Below, one piece after another: positions 48,237 through 56,999 of a DNA stretch of 64,000 nucleotides. The notes beneath the pieces are model-generated. The model saw only the letters and a list, made by a program, of their open reading frames with translations, searched no databases and was not told where the DNA came from. Position 1 is the first letter of the stretch. Each line of letters starts with the position of its first letter. Origin of the DNA: Pseudomonadota bacterium (lineage in GTDB: Bacteria > Myxococcota_A > Polyangia > Polyangiales > Polyangiaceae). The position numbers and the translations under genes were made by a program. Location: assembly GCA_023423895.1 (NCBI GenBank), contig JAFAER010000245.1, positions 1-64,000 of the forward strand, given 5' to 3'.

Positions 48237-48278
48237 CCGATTGCGTCCGTCCTCGACCGACACAAGCTGGAGCGGACC

Positions 48279-50525
48279 ATGGGGAGGGGACCGAGGTCTC
48301 GTGGGCTCGCCAGGGAGCGTGCCGGTCGCAACGACGGGCCGACGCTCGGGCGCCGTTCGCTGCTAGAGGGAGGCCTCGGGCTCGGGCTGCTCTCGTCGCT
48401 CGGTCGGGGGGCAGGGCTCCTCGGAATGGGCGGCTGCGCGACGGAGCTCGCCAAGGCCGATCCGCCGACCGCCCGCTGGATGTTCCATGCGCGTATCGCG
48501 GGCCTCGACCTGAGCGACCCCGACGTTGATCACGGCCGGCTCTTCGACGCCGCCGTGAGACAAGGCGCAAGCGTCATCGAAGGAGACAGCACGCTCTCGG
48601 ACTACCTGACGGATGCCGTCTTCGACCTCGAGGTGCAGCGCATCGACGAACACGCGAGGAGCTGCCACGCCCGCAACCTGAAGCTGGTCTGGTACTACCC
48701 GAGCCTCGAGGTGATCACGCCCGACGGCGAGAAGCCGGGCGTGCGGTCGCTCTACAAGGATCACCCCGACTGGGTGCAGCTCAGCATCGAGCGGCTACCC
48801 AACGTCTTCTACGGCAGCAAGGAACACTGGGTCGACCCGCTCGCCGAGAGCGCGTGGCTTTGTCACAACTCCGGCTATCGAGCGTACTTCTTCGATCGGA
48901 TCAGGAAGCTCGCGCGCACCGGTCTCGACGGGCTCTGGATCGACGTCCCGCTCTTCATGGACACCGTCCTGCGTTGGACGTGCCTGAACCGCGCCTGCAT
49001 CGACAAGTTCCGCTCGGACACCGGGCTGTCCGCCGAGGCGTTGCTCGAGGACTGGACGGATCCCGTCTTCCGCACATGGGTGCGCTGGCGTCACGAGGAG
49101 CTGTCGCGCTTCTGCATGGACATGCTCGCCGTGGCGCGGTCGGTGAACCCGGCGATCGAGATCGTCTTCGAGACGGTGACGATGGATACGGACATCGCGA
49201 CAGTGCAGGGCCTCGACGCGAGCTTCCGCACGTTCTCTTCGAGCCGGCCGGCTCCGGACACGTCGGGGCTCGTGCTCCCGGAGCGGATCGATCGCGTGTG
49301 GGAGCTCGACTCGGTGAGCAACATGTTCGGCATGCGGCCCGCACTGGCCGACGACTGGCTCTGCAAGATCCGCGGCGCCAAGTTCGCGCGCGGCTGTGAC
49401 CGACCGCGGCCGTCGTGGGTCTTCAGCTACGGCGCGGAGGAGCCCGACGCGGGGCTCGTCATGGCGCTGCTCTGCGCGACCGGCTGCAATCCGTACGAGA
49501 CGAAGACGCCGGAGATGACGACGAGCGTCGGTGCTCGCTTCCGGACGCGAATGTTCCAGTTCATCCGCGAGCACGCCGAGCTTCTCTTCGACGCGGAGCC
49601 GATGCCCACGGTCGGCGTCCTGCATTCGTCCGCGAGTCGCGACTACATCGACCGGGGACCAGTCGACACATCGTTCTTCGTAAGCGCCGTCAACGAGACG
49701 GACCATCGTGACGTGCACGAGGCCGATCCCTCGTTCTTCTGGGGCTCGTCGCTCCGGAGCACCACGTATTGCGCCGACTACGGCGGCGCGGTCGCCGCGC
49801 TGTCTCGCCTGCACGTGCCGTTCGCGATCGTGCCGCTGCAGACGATCACGGAGGCCGATGCGAGCTACCTCGGATCGTTCCGGCTCCTCGTTGCGCCGAG
49901 CTTGCAGCATCTCGACGATCGCCATGTCGAGATGCTCGTCGCGTACGTGGAGGCAGGAGGGCACCTCCTGATCACCGGGCCGGCGCCCGGGCACGGGGAC
50001 GCGGTCGGCACCCCGAGAGGGGAGGAGGCGCGGCTCGATCGTCGGCTCGGCTTCGACGCGGCGGTGGGCGCGACGACGGTGGGGCGCGTCTCCTATCGGC
50101 CGGATCTCGTAGGTCGGACGTACCTTGCCGGAGCGAACCCCGAGGCGCTCGCGGTCTTCGAACGAGCCGTCGAGGAGGCGGCCGCAGGGCGGGTCTCGAT
50201 CACGAACGGGCATCCTGACGTGCACATCGAGCTCACCAAGCTCGGGCGGAGATGGCTCCTCCACGTCCTGAGCTACGGAGGCGCTCCGTCGAGCCTTGCC
50301 GTCAAGCCCGCGGAGGCGAGGGCGGCCGGCGCGTATCCGTTCGCCGGCGAATACCGGATGGAGCGGCGCGATCTCGCGATCGAGCTCTCGCTGCCGGAGC
50401 CGATCACGCGTGCCACGTTCCTCTCCCCGGACGCAGCGTTCGTCCCGAGCGAGGCGAAGTGGCTCGGCGGCGGAAAGCTCGAGCTGCCCGTCTACCAGTA
50501 CTCCGTCGCCGTCCTGGAGACCTGA
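48279..50525 (+). CDS. Exported TIM-barrel glycoside-hydrolase-like protein
   Basis: ATG 48279 with GGAG upstream gives 748 residues. The N-terminus has a twin-arginine-like motif GRRSLLEG (Arg25-Arg26), a hydrophobic stretch and GGC (Cys53), so Tat export and lipid attachment are possible. Residues about 65-430 look like a TIM barrel (KLVWYYPSLEV, YKDHPDWVQL, GLDGLWIDVPLF, EIVFETVTMDTD). Residues about 445-590 resemble a GATase-like beta-galactosidase trimerisation fold (LHVPFAIVPL, LLVAPSLQHLDD, YVEAGGHLLITG). The family is probably a hypothetical GH42/GHL6-type hydrolase; catalytic residues are not certain. It is in the pelA operon. Confidence 0.78.
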   Translation: MGRGPRSRGLARERAGRNDGPTLGRRSLLEGGLGLGLLSSLGRGAGLLGMGGCATELAKADPPTARWMFHARIAGLDLSDPDVDHGRLFDAAVRQGASVIEGDSTLSDYLTDAVFDLEVQRIDEHARSCHARNLKLVWYYPSLEVITPDGEKPGVRSLYKDHPDWVQLSIERLPNVFYGSKEHWVDPLAESAWLCHNSGYRAYFFDRIRKLARTGLDGLWIDVPLFMDTVLRWTCLNRACIDKFRSDTGLSAEALLEDWTDPVFRTWVRWRHEELSRFCMDMLAVARSVNPAIEIVFETVTMDTDIATVQGLDASFRTFSSSRPAPDTSGLVLPERIDRVWELDSVSNMFGMRPALADDWLCKIRGAKFARGCDRPRPSWVFSYGAEEPDAGLVMALLCATGCNPYETKTPEMTTSVGARFRTRMFQFIREHAELLFDAEPMPTVGVLHSSASRDYIDRGPVDTSFFVSAVNETDHRDVHEADPSFFWGSSLRSTTYCADYGGAVAALSRLHVPFAIVPLQTITEADASYLGSFRLLVAPSLQHLDDRHVEMLVAYVEAGGHLLITGPAPGHGDAVGTPRGEEARLDRRLGFDAAVGATTVGRVSYRPDLVGRTYLAGANPEALAVFERAVEEAAAGRVSITNGHPDVHIELTKLGRRWLLHVLSYGGAPSSLAVKPAEARAAGAYPFAGEYRMERRDLAIELSLPEPITRATFLSPDAAFVPSEAKWLGGGKLELPVYQYSVAVLET

Positions 50526-50527
50526 CG

Positions 50528-53500
50528 ATGCCCCGACGCTCGATCGTGCGCGACGCTGCCGTGATCCTGCTCGCTGCCTTCGCGTTCGCGTGCTCGAGCG
50601 ACGCGCGGCGCGAGGCGGACATCACGATGCTCCCCCCCGCGCCCTGGCTCGACGCCGCGACGCTCGCCGGCGCGATGTTCGTGGCGGGCTCGTCGGCAAC
50701 CGCCGTCGATCAGGTGCTCGACGAGCTGCACGCAGAGAACGTCACCGCCGTCGTCGGTCACTCCGCGCTCTCCGACCAGTACCGGTCGGACGCGGAGCTC
50801 GACGACGAGCTTCGGTTCGTTCGCCAGGTCGCCGATCGCGCGCATAGGCGAGGACTGCGGCTCCTCTGGGCGATGCCGACGCTCACGCAGCGCGCAGGCG
50901 ACGAGCTGCCGGCGATCGCTTCCGAGCACCCGGAGTGGCTGCAGCTCGCGCCGGATGGCTCGGAGGAGACCGATGGCGTACTTCTCTGTCCGATGGGACC
51001 CGCGCGCGAGTGGCTGCTCACGCGCGTCCGCAAGCTGGCTGCTGCGGGCGTCGACGCGCTCCTCCTCGACGCGCCGGAGCTCGCGCCGCTCCGCGGAGAC
51101 GGGCAGCTCGGATGCCCGGAGTATCGAGCAAGCTTCCGAGCGGACACGGGCTTCGAGGTGCCGCCTCGCGTGCCGTGCGACGATCCGGACAAGTCCGCGC
51201 CCGCGGCGTGCGAGACCGTGTGGCGCGATCCCGCTTGGCGGGCCTTCGTACGGCATCGCCATCTCGCGCTCGCCGAGCTCGAGGCCGCGCTGGCGACGGC
51301 GGCCCGCGAGGTCCGACCCGACGTGTCGACGATCATCCGGGACCGCGCGTTCGACACGAATGACGCCACTGACCGCGGCAACGATGGGGCCTTCGCTCGC
51401 GACGTCGAAGGTCTGCATCGTCTGTGGGACGTGCCGGTGCCTTCCGCAACGGAAGGCATGCGCCGCGCGACCTCGGACGACTGGCTGCAGCGAATCGCGA
51501 TGTTGAAGTATGCGCGAGGCGCCGTTCGTGGCCGGGTGATGCTCGCGTCGAGCAGCGGAGCGTCGGAGTGGGATGCGCGGCTCGCCATCGGGACCACGCT
51601 GGCCGCCCGCGCGAGCCCGTGGGAGTACCGCGTGGCCATCCCGCACGCGTCCGTGGCGCGGGACGTCCGGACACGCACGTTCGCTTGGGCGCGCGCGCAT
51701 CTTCCGGAGATCCAGGCCGCGCGCTCGGCGGCGCGCGTCGTCGTCCTGCAGTCGTCGTCGTCGCGCGATCTGCTCGACTTCGGGTACGGCAGCGGGACCT
51801 TCAGCTCGTTCCTCGCGCCCATGACCGGCGCGGGAGGACCGAACGTCGGTCCGGATGTTTCGTGGTTCGCCGAGGGGCATGCCGACGCTACTGGCGCGCT
51901 CGAGTCCGTCGGTGAGCTTCGCGGCATCGTCAAGGCGCTCGCGCATCTGCACGTGCCGTTCGACATCGTGCCGGCCGAGAACGTCACTGCGGACAGCCTC
52001 TCGAGCTACCGCCTCGTCATCGCGCCCGATGTCGTGGCGACGACGGACGGGACCGCGCACGCGATCCAGGAGTTCGCGAGGCGCGGCGGCTCCGTGCTCT
52101 CCACGGGCCTACGCACATGGACGCTCGACGAGCTCGGACGCGAGCGCAACGAGCTGGCGATCGGCGATCTGTTCGGTACGCGAAAGAGTAATCCCGTCGT
52201 CACGGACGAGTCCGCATCGACGGGCGCCGCGATGCACGTGGAGTCTCTCGTCGGTCGCCGGTACCTGCGCTATGGCGACGAGCTGGCACTCGCTCTCGTA
52301 CGGGCCCGCGTCGCGCGCGCCGGGGCGGCGCCGATCTCCACGGACGCGCCGCCCGCGGTGTGGTTCGACGTCCTCGACGGCGTCGACGAGCAGCTCCTCA
52401 CGGTCGTCAATCTCACCGGGGCCGGAGCCGGCGCAAGCTCGCCGGTCACGATGCGCGTCGACCTCGAGGTCCCGCGCAACGTCGCCGCGGTCGCCTTCAC
52501 CTCGCCGGACGCCGACGGCGCCGAGAGCGTTCTACCGTTCCACATGCCCGAGCCTGGCGTCGTGTCGTTCCAGCTCAGCGTCTCCGAGCTGGCGCTCGTG
52601 CGCGTGCGGCTCGCCGCGGACGGCGGACCGCGCGTCCCGCGCAGCGCTGGCCGAACGCCCGACATCGCGTCGCTTCGCGAGACGTCGGGCCTCGCGGGGC
52701 ATTCGATCGGGATCTCCGGACGCGGGTTCGGCCATGACGGGGGAGGCGTGACCTGGGGTGGTTCGCCCTGCACCGTGACCGCCTGGCGAGAGGATGCGAT
52801 CGCGTGCTGGCTTCCGCACGCTGCATCGCCGGAGACGGCGGACATCGTCGTTCATGCCGGGGGTGCGGCTTCGAACGGCGTCGCATTCACGGTCGTCGCG
52901 CCGACGCTCGTTCCGTCCGACACGATGAGGCAGGCCTTCGACTTCATCAAGAACCGGATGCGAAGCTCGTTCGGCGGCGTCTTCACCAACTTCAAGGACC
53001 GCATCGACGATGCCACGTCCAACGAGGTCTACCCGTACGGTCATCACCAGACCGCAGAGCACCTCGGGTTGTTTCTGTGGACCGCGGCGGCGCTGCAGGA
53101 CCACGCGGCCTTCGAGGACGCCTACGAGTTCCTCGTCCGCCGCATGTTGTCGCCGCGGACGGACGTCGTGAACTGGGCAATCGACAAGACGAGCGGCACG
53201 CCGATGCTCCAGAGCGACGGTCCAGGGGCACCGCCGCTGTCTGCGAATGCTCCGCTCGACGACTTCCGCGTCGTCAACGGCCTCGTCGCCGGATGGGAGC
53301 AGTGGAAGGATCCACGGTACTACTGGACCGCCCTCCGCGTCGGAAGCGCGCTTCTCGAGACGTCGACGACGGCGGCGCTGCGGTTTCCGGAGTACCCCGG
53401 CGGGCTCGTTGCCTACGCGTACAACTGGGCGGAGACCGCGGGTGCGGGCGAGACGGACGCCGAGGTCATTCCGATCGACTACGCCGACCTCTGGACGATG

Positions 53501-54100
53501 CGATGGCTCTCGGAGCGCGATCGGCGCTGGTCGCCGGTCCTCGACGAGAGCGTCCGGCTGATGGAGCGGGCCTCGTTGCCTGCTGGACACTTCTGGAATT
53601 CGTACCTCGCCGAGACCATGACGCTGAGCGGCGATTTCGAGTACCGGGACACGATTGCAGGGCAGAAGATCAAGGCGATCCAGTCGCTCTGGACGGCCAT
53701 TCACCTCGCGCGCATCGGTCGGACGGCCGCGGCGCGGCGTGCGCTCGACTTCTACGAGAGGATCTACGCCGAGCGCGGGCGCATCGCCGAGTACCTGAAC
53801 CCGGACGGCTCCGAATGCACCGAGCCCGAGCTGTCGACGACGCTCCACCAGGGTGAAGCGCGCATCTACGCTCAGCTCGTGCGCCTCGCCTACTATCTCG
53901 GAGACAAGGCGTTCGGCGACAAGGTCGTCACGGAGAAGATCCTCGTCGACCAGGTCACGGAGGCCTCGTCGCCGCTCTTCGGAAGCATCGGCAAGAGCTC
54001 GACGGACGCCGACGACGCGGAGGCGTGGAACACGCTGGAGGCGCTCCTCGCGCTCGCGATCCAGAAGGGCAGCCCCGTCGTGAGCGCGACGTATCGGTGA
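50528..54100 (+). CDS. Large lipoprotein: TIM-barrel paralogue, IPT domain and alpha/alpha barrel
   Basis: ATG 50528 lies two bases after the upstream stop. The 1190 residues have a lipobox FAC (Cys22). The first 750 residues parallel the previous protein: SALSDQYRSDAELDDE, SEHPEWLQL, GVDALLLDAP, ATSDDWLQRIAMLKYARG, LHVPFDIVPAENVT. An IPT/TIG-like domain follows at about 715-800 (SGLAGHSIGISGRGFGHDGG). Residues about 805-1190 look like an (alpha/alpha)6-barrel glycosidase/lyase-type domain (YPYGHHQTAEHLGLFLWTAA, VVNGLVAGWEQW, RLMERASLPAGHFWNSYLAE). No exact family was recognised. It is probably a periplasmic or surface glycan-acting enzyme of the pel locus. Confidence 0.8.
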   Translation: MPRRSIVRDAAVILLAAFAFACSSDARREADITMLPPAPWLDAATLAGAMFVAGSSATAVDQVLDELHAENVTAVVGHSALSDQYRSDAELDDELRFVRQVADRAHRRGLRLLWAMPTLTQRAGDELPAIASEHPEWLQLAPDGSEETDGVLLCPMGPAREWLLTRVRKLAAAGVDALLLDAPELAPLRGDGQLGCPEYRASFRADTGFEVPPRVPCDDPDKSAPAACETVWRDPAWRAFVRHRHLALAELEAALATAAREVRPDVSTIIRDRAFDTNDATDRGNDGAFARDVEGLHRLWDVPVPSATEGMRRATSDDWLQRIAMLKYARGAVRGRVMLASSSGASEWDARLAIGTTLAARASPWEYRVAIPHASVARDVRTRTFAWARAHLPEIQAARSAARVVVLQSSSSRDLLDFGYGSGTFSSFLAPMTGAGGPNVGPDVSWFAEGHADATGALESVGELRGIVKALAHLHVPFDIVPAENVTADSLSSYRLVIAPDVVATTDGTAHAIQEFARRGGSVLSTGLRTWTLDELGRERNELAIGDLFGTRKSNPVVTDESASTGAAMHVESLVGRRYLRYGDELALALVRARVARAGAAPISTDAPPAVWFDVLDGVDEQLLTVVNLTGAGAGASSPVTMRVDLEVPRNVAAVAFTSPDADGAESVLPFHMPEPGVVSFQLSVSELALVRVRLAADGGPRVPRSAGRTPDIASLRETSGLAGHSIGISGRGFGHDGGGVTWGGSPCTVTAWREDAIACWLPHAASPETADIVVHAGGAASNGVAFTVVAPTLVPSDTMRQAFDFIKNRMRSSFGGVFTNFKDRIDDATSNEVYPYGHHQTAEHLGLFLWTAAALQDHAAFEDAYEFLVRRMLSPRTDVVNWAIDKTSGTPMLQSDGPGAPPLSANAPLDDFRVVNGLVAGWEQWKDPRYYWTALRVGSALLETSTTAALRFPEYPGGLVAYAYNWAETAGAGETDAEVIPIDYADLWTMRWLSERDRRWSPVLDESVRLMERASLPAGHFWNSYLAETMTLSGDFEYRDTIAGQKIKAIQSLWTAIHLARIGRTAAARRALDFYERIYAERGRIAEYLNPDGSECTEPELSTTLHQGEARIYAQLVRLAYYLGDKAFGDKVVTEKILVDQVTEASSPLFGSIGKSSTDADDAEAWNTLEALLALAIQKGSPVVSATYR

Positions 54101-54151
54101 CGGGCTTTCGACCCGCGCGCGCGCTCAGCGCGGCGCTGCGTCGATCGCCTT

Positions 54152-55171
54152 CTACGGCGCGCCGGACGCGCGCCGGACGTCCTCGCGGACATCGAGGGCG
54201 AGCGCACAACTGTCGAGCCCGACCGCGTACGTCGCCTTCCGCGCCGGCGTGATCCAGCCCGGGTCGACGACGTGGCGGGCTCGGAGAAGCACCTTCGCCG
54301 AGGGTAGATCGACGAGCGCGACGCGAACGGCGTGCGGGCGCTCGCCGTCGAGCTCCGTCGGACCGGCTCCGTCGCCCGGCTCGTCGATCACGGCGAGGAG
54401 CAGCGTGGATCTGGCCGCCTGTTTCGCATGCTCGATCGGAGCGCGTTCGAAGTCCGCGCGCAGGCGCGCGAGCTCTCGTGCGTCTTCGCTCGCCTGGACG
54501 CGCTCGGCCCACTCCGGTTGGAGGAACGGAAGGCCCATGATCGCGTCGTTCAGCGGGCGAACGTTCGTCGTGCGGCTCTCGACGTTCCGGCCGCCCGCAT
54601 AGGCGATCCGGACCTTGTCGAGGAGCGCGGGCTCGGTCCGTGTCGCAGGCGGGTCGACGAGGCAAACGACGACGGCGTCTTTCGTCGAGGCGCGTGCCGC
54701 GGCGGCGACGGCCTGCGGGCTCACGAGCGCGTCTACGGCGCCTCGCACGTAGACCATGGGCCGCGCGAGGGTCTCGGCGAGCTTGCCGGGGCCACGCAGC
54801 TCGGCGTCGACGAGATCGCCCTCGTACGGACCGGAGAGCTGCGTCAGCCATGTTTCGATGCGCGGCACCGCCTGGGTGTCCTCGGCGGAGATGGACTCTC
54901 GCTGGACGCGCACCGACTCGAGGAGGCTCGCGCGCGCTTGCACGAGCGCGCGTTGGCTCTCGCGGCGGAAGACGATGAAGTTGTAGATCGCGAAGGCGAC
55001 CGTGAGGACGAGCACGAGGCGCGCGATCGAGACGAACCTCCGCATCCGCACGGAGGACGTCCGCGGGGCACGGTGCGCATCCGCGGGCTGGAGCTTCCGG
55101 CCCGTGACGCTCGCCTCGATCCGCGCGGCGAGCGCGGGAGACATCTTGGAGGTCGTGAGGAAGGTCGGCAT
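54152..55171 (-). CDS. Single-pass membrane protein of unknown function
   Basis: This 339-residue protein starts at ATG 55171, 12 bases after the MutS-like gene stop on the same strand, so cotranscription is likely. It has a basic N-terminus, one membrane helix (about 48-66, RLVLVLTVAFAIYNFIVF), then an extracytoplasmic domain of about 270 residues (MVYVRGAVDALVSPQAVAAA, AVVVCLVDPPATRTEP, KVRIAYAGGRN, STLLLAVIDEPGDGAGP). No family is recognised. The neighbouring ATPase does not suggest a clear job. Confidence 0.72.
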   Translation of the reverse strand: MPTFLTTSKMSPALAARIEASVTGRKLQPADAHRAPRTSSVRMRRFVSIARLVLVLTVAFAIYNFIVFRRESQRALVQARASLLESVRVQRESISAEDTQAVPRIETWLTQLSGPYEGDLVDAELRGPGKLAETLARPMVYVRGAVDALVSPQAVAAAARASTKDAVVVCLVDPPATRTEPALLDKVRIAYAGGRNVESRTTNVRPLNDAIMGLPFLQPEWAERVQASEDARELARLRADFERAPIEHAKQAARSTLLLAVIDEPGDGAGPTELDGERPHAVRVALVDLPSAKVLLRARHVVDPGWITPARKATYAVGLDSCALALDVREDVRRASGAP

Positions 55172-55183
55172 CGCGGTCGACGC

Positions 55184-56896
55184 TCATCCTCGCGTGCGGG
55201 AAGGAGGCACGCCCTGCGTCTTCCGCTCGATGAGCGAAAGAAGCTGCTCGCGGGTGACACCCAGCCGCGCCGCGGCGTGGCTCGCGAGCGACGTCTGGGC
55301 GACGCCCGGCACGAACTGGTACGTCGGGCGATCTCCGGCGCCGAGCTCCACTTGCAGGTACCGCAGCGCCTCGATCGAGCGCTCCCGCTCGAGGCGCGCG
55401 GCGAAGGCGAGGAAGTGCGTCGTGATGAACGCCTGCGGAGCGAGCTTCGACAACATTCCGACGACGAGCTCGAAGATCTCTTCGCCTTCGGACGGGTTCG
55501 TCCCGGAGCAGAGCTCGTCGAGGATCACCATCGCGCCCGGGGGCAAGCGCTCGAACAGGTCGCGGATCCGGAGCAGCTCCGTGCCCAGACGTCCTTCCGT
55601 CTGATCGGCGCGCGTCTCCTCGATGAGCGAGACGACGAGCCCCGTCGACAGAGCGAGCGATGCCGCACGGGCAGGCACGAACAGCCCGCACTGCGCGAGG
55701 ACCTGTGCGAGCCCGAGGGATTGCAAGAGGCGTGTCTTGCCGCCCGAGTTCGGTCCGGTCACGAGGACCGTGGTCTCGTGCCGGTCCGTCTCGAGATTGC
55801 AGGGCACGGGTTTCACGCCGTGGGCGAGCAACAGTGGGTTGAACAGGCCCGTGAGCCGCCTCGGCTCGTCGGCCGCGACGAGCTCCGGCAGACACACGGA
55901 CAACCCGGACTCGAGCGCAGCGTCGCGGAACCCGAGGACGCCGAGATAGAGCTCGAGGTCGCCCACGAGCTGCACGAGCGCGACGAGCTCGTCTTTGATG
56001 CCTTCGAAGACGGCGTCGATGAGCCGAGCCATCACCTCGCCGTCGCTGAACTTGAAGCCTCGTACGTAGAGCTCGAGCTTCGACAGCCACCGGCGCCAAG
56101 GTGAGCTGACGAAAGGGTTCTGGTCGTCTTCCTGGATCGAGAGGACCTCGAATCCGCGGATGCGTCCGTCGGCGCCGACCCGCACCTTCAGGTTCATCGT
56201 CGCGAGGCGCTCGTCGTAGCGGAGGAGATCCGCGAGCGACTGGTAAGGCTCGCCATCACGGACGCGACGCCCGAACGCGGTGAGCCGCGAGAGTCCCGAG
56301 CGCGCCGTGACGAAGCCTTCCGCCGCGCAGTCGATGATCTCTTTGACGAGCTGCAGGATTTCGAGCTGCCTCCGGTTGACGTCCCACTTGCCTGCGCCGG
56401 TCGCGCCCTCGAGCGCGGACCGGAACGTGGCGAGCTTCGAGTACAGCCGCTCGAGCTCGTCGCGCAGGTGCGGCGCACTCACGAGCTCACGGAGGATCTT
56501 GCGGCGATGGTGGAGGATCGCCGGATCGGAGGGCGGGTGGGCGAGCACCTTGAAGAGGTGCTTCGCCGAGATGGGAACGCGATCTTGCCCGGCGACCCTC
56601 ACCTTCAGGCAGAGGCTGACGAACTGCTGGAGGAAGAGATCGGCGGCGAACGACCCTGGCTCCCAGCTCGACGGCGCCATCCGTGCGTTGTCGAGCGCCT
56701 CGGTGAGCGCCCCGCCGGAGACGCCGCTGGCGAACGCGAGCGAGACGGCGAGCGTCGTGCTCTCGGCATCGATCCGGAGCGTCGGCTCCGGACCGAGCAG
56801 ATCGGGGACGAACACGAGCTCGCGGTCGACCAAGGGCGGCTCTGCCGCCGCGTGCCGCTCACCGGCCTCCGCAGGAAGGATGCTCACCACAACCAT
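55184..56896 (-). CDS. MutS-family ATPase protein, atypical
   Basis: This 570-residue protein starts at ATG 56896. The C-terminal half is a MutS-type ABC ATPase: Walker A VTGPNSGGKTRLLQS (about 375-389), QCGLFVPA, the signature region EGRLGTELLRIRDLF, Walker B AMVILDELCSGTNPSEG (about 453-469), and the switch His in FITTHFL. The N-terminal half has helical core/lever features (LHHRRKILRELVSAPHL, EILQLVKEIIDCAA) but lacks the mismatch-recognition and connector domains of MutS and no Smr domain ends it. Such short MutS-like proteins are common and mostly unstudied; a mismatch-repair role should not be assumed. Confidence 0.85.
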   Translation of the reverse strand: MVVVSILPAEAGERHAAAEPPLVDRELVFVPDLLGPEPTLRIDAESTTLAVSLAFASGVSGGALTEALDNARMAPSSWEPGSFAADLFLQQFVSLCLKVRVAGQDRVPISAKHLFKVLAHPPSDPAILHHRRKILRELVSAPHLRDELERLYSKLATFRSALEGATGAGKWDVNRRQLEILQLVKEIIDCAAEGFVTARSGLSRLTAFGRRVRDGEPYQSLADLLRYDERLATMNLKVRVGADGRIRGFEVLSIQEDDQNPFVSSPWRRWLSKLELYVRGFKFSDGEVMARLIDAVFEGIKDELVALVQLVGDLELYLGVLGFRDAALESGLSVCLPELVAADEPRRLTGLFNPLLLAHGVKPVPCNLETDRHETTVLVTGPNSGGKTRLLQSLGLAQVLAQCGLFVPARAASLALSTGLVVSLIEETRADQTEGRLGTELLRIRDLFERLPPGAMVILDELCSGTNPSEGEEIFELVVGMLSKLAPQAFITTHFLAFAARLERERSIEALRYLQVELGAGDRPTYQFVPGVAQTSLASHAAARLGVTREQLLSLIERKTQGVPPSRTRG

Positions 56897-56999
56897 CTAG
56901 CGCGTGCGAGACACGGAGACCCTGCAAAAGTTCCCGCGCCCGAGCCCGATGAGCCTCGATCGAGCCCGACCGACGGAACGGCGGCGCTGGCGGGGCGCT

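Noticed and set aside
54332..56104. 590-codon plus-strand ORF
   Set aside because: It runs opposite a MutS-like ATPase with intact Walker motifs and a membrane protein gene; no domain is seen in it.
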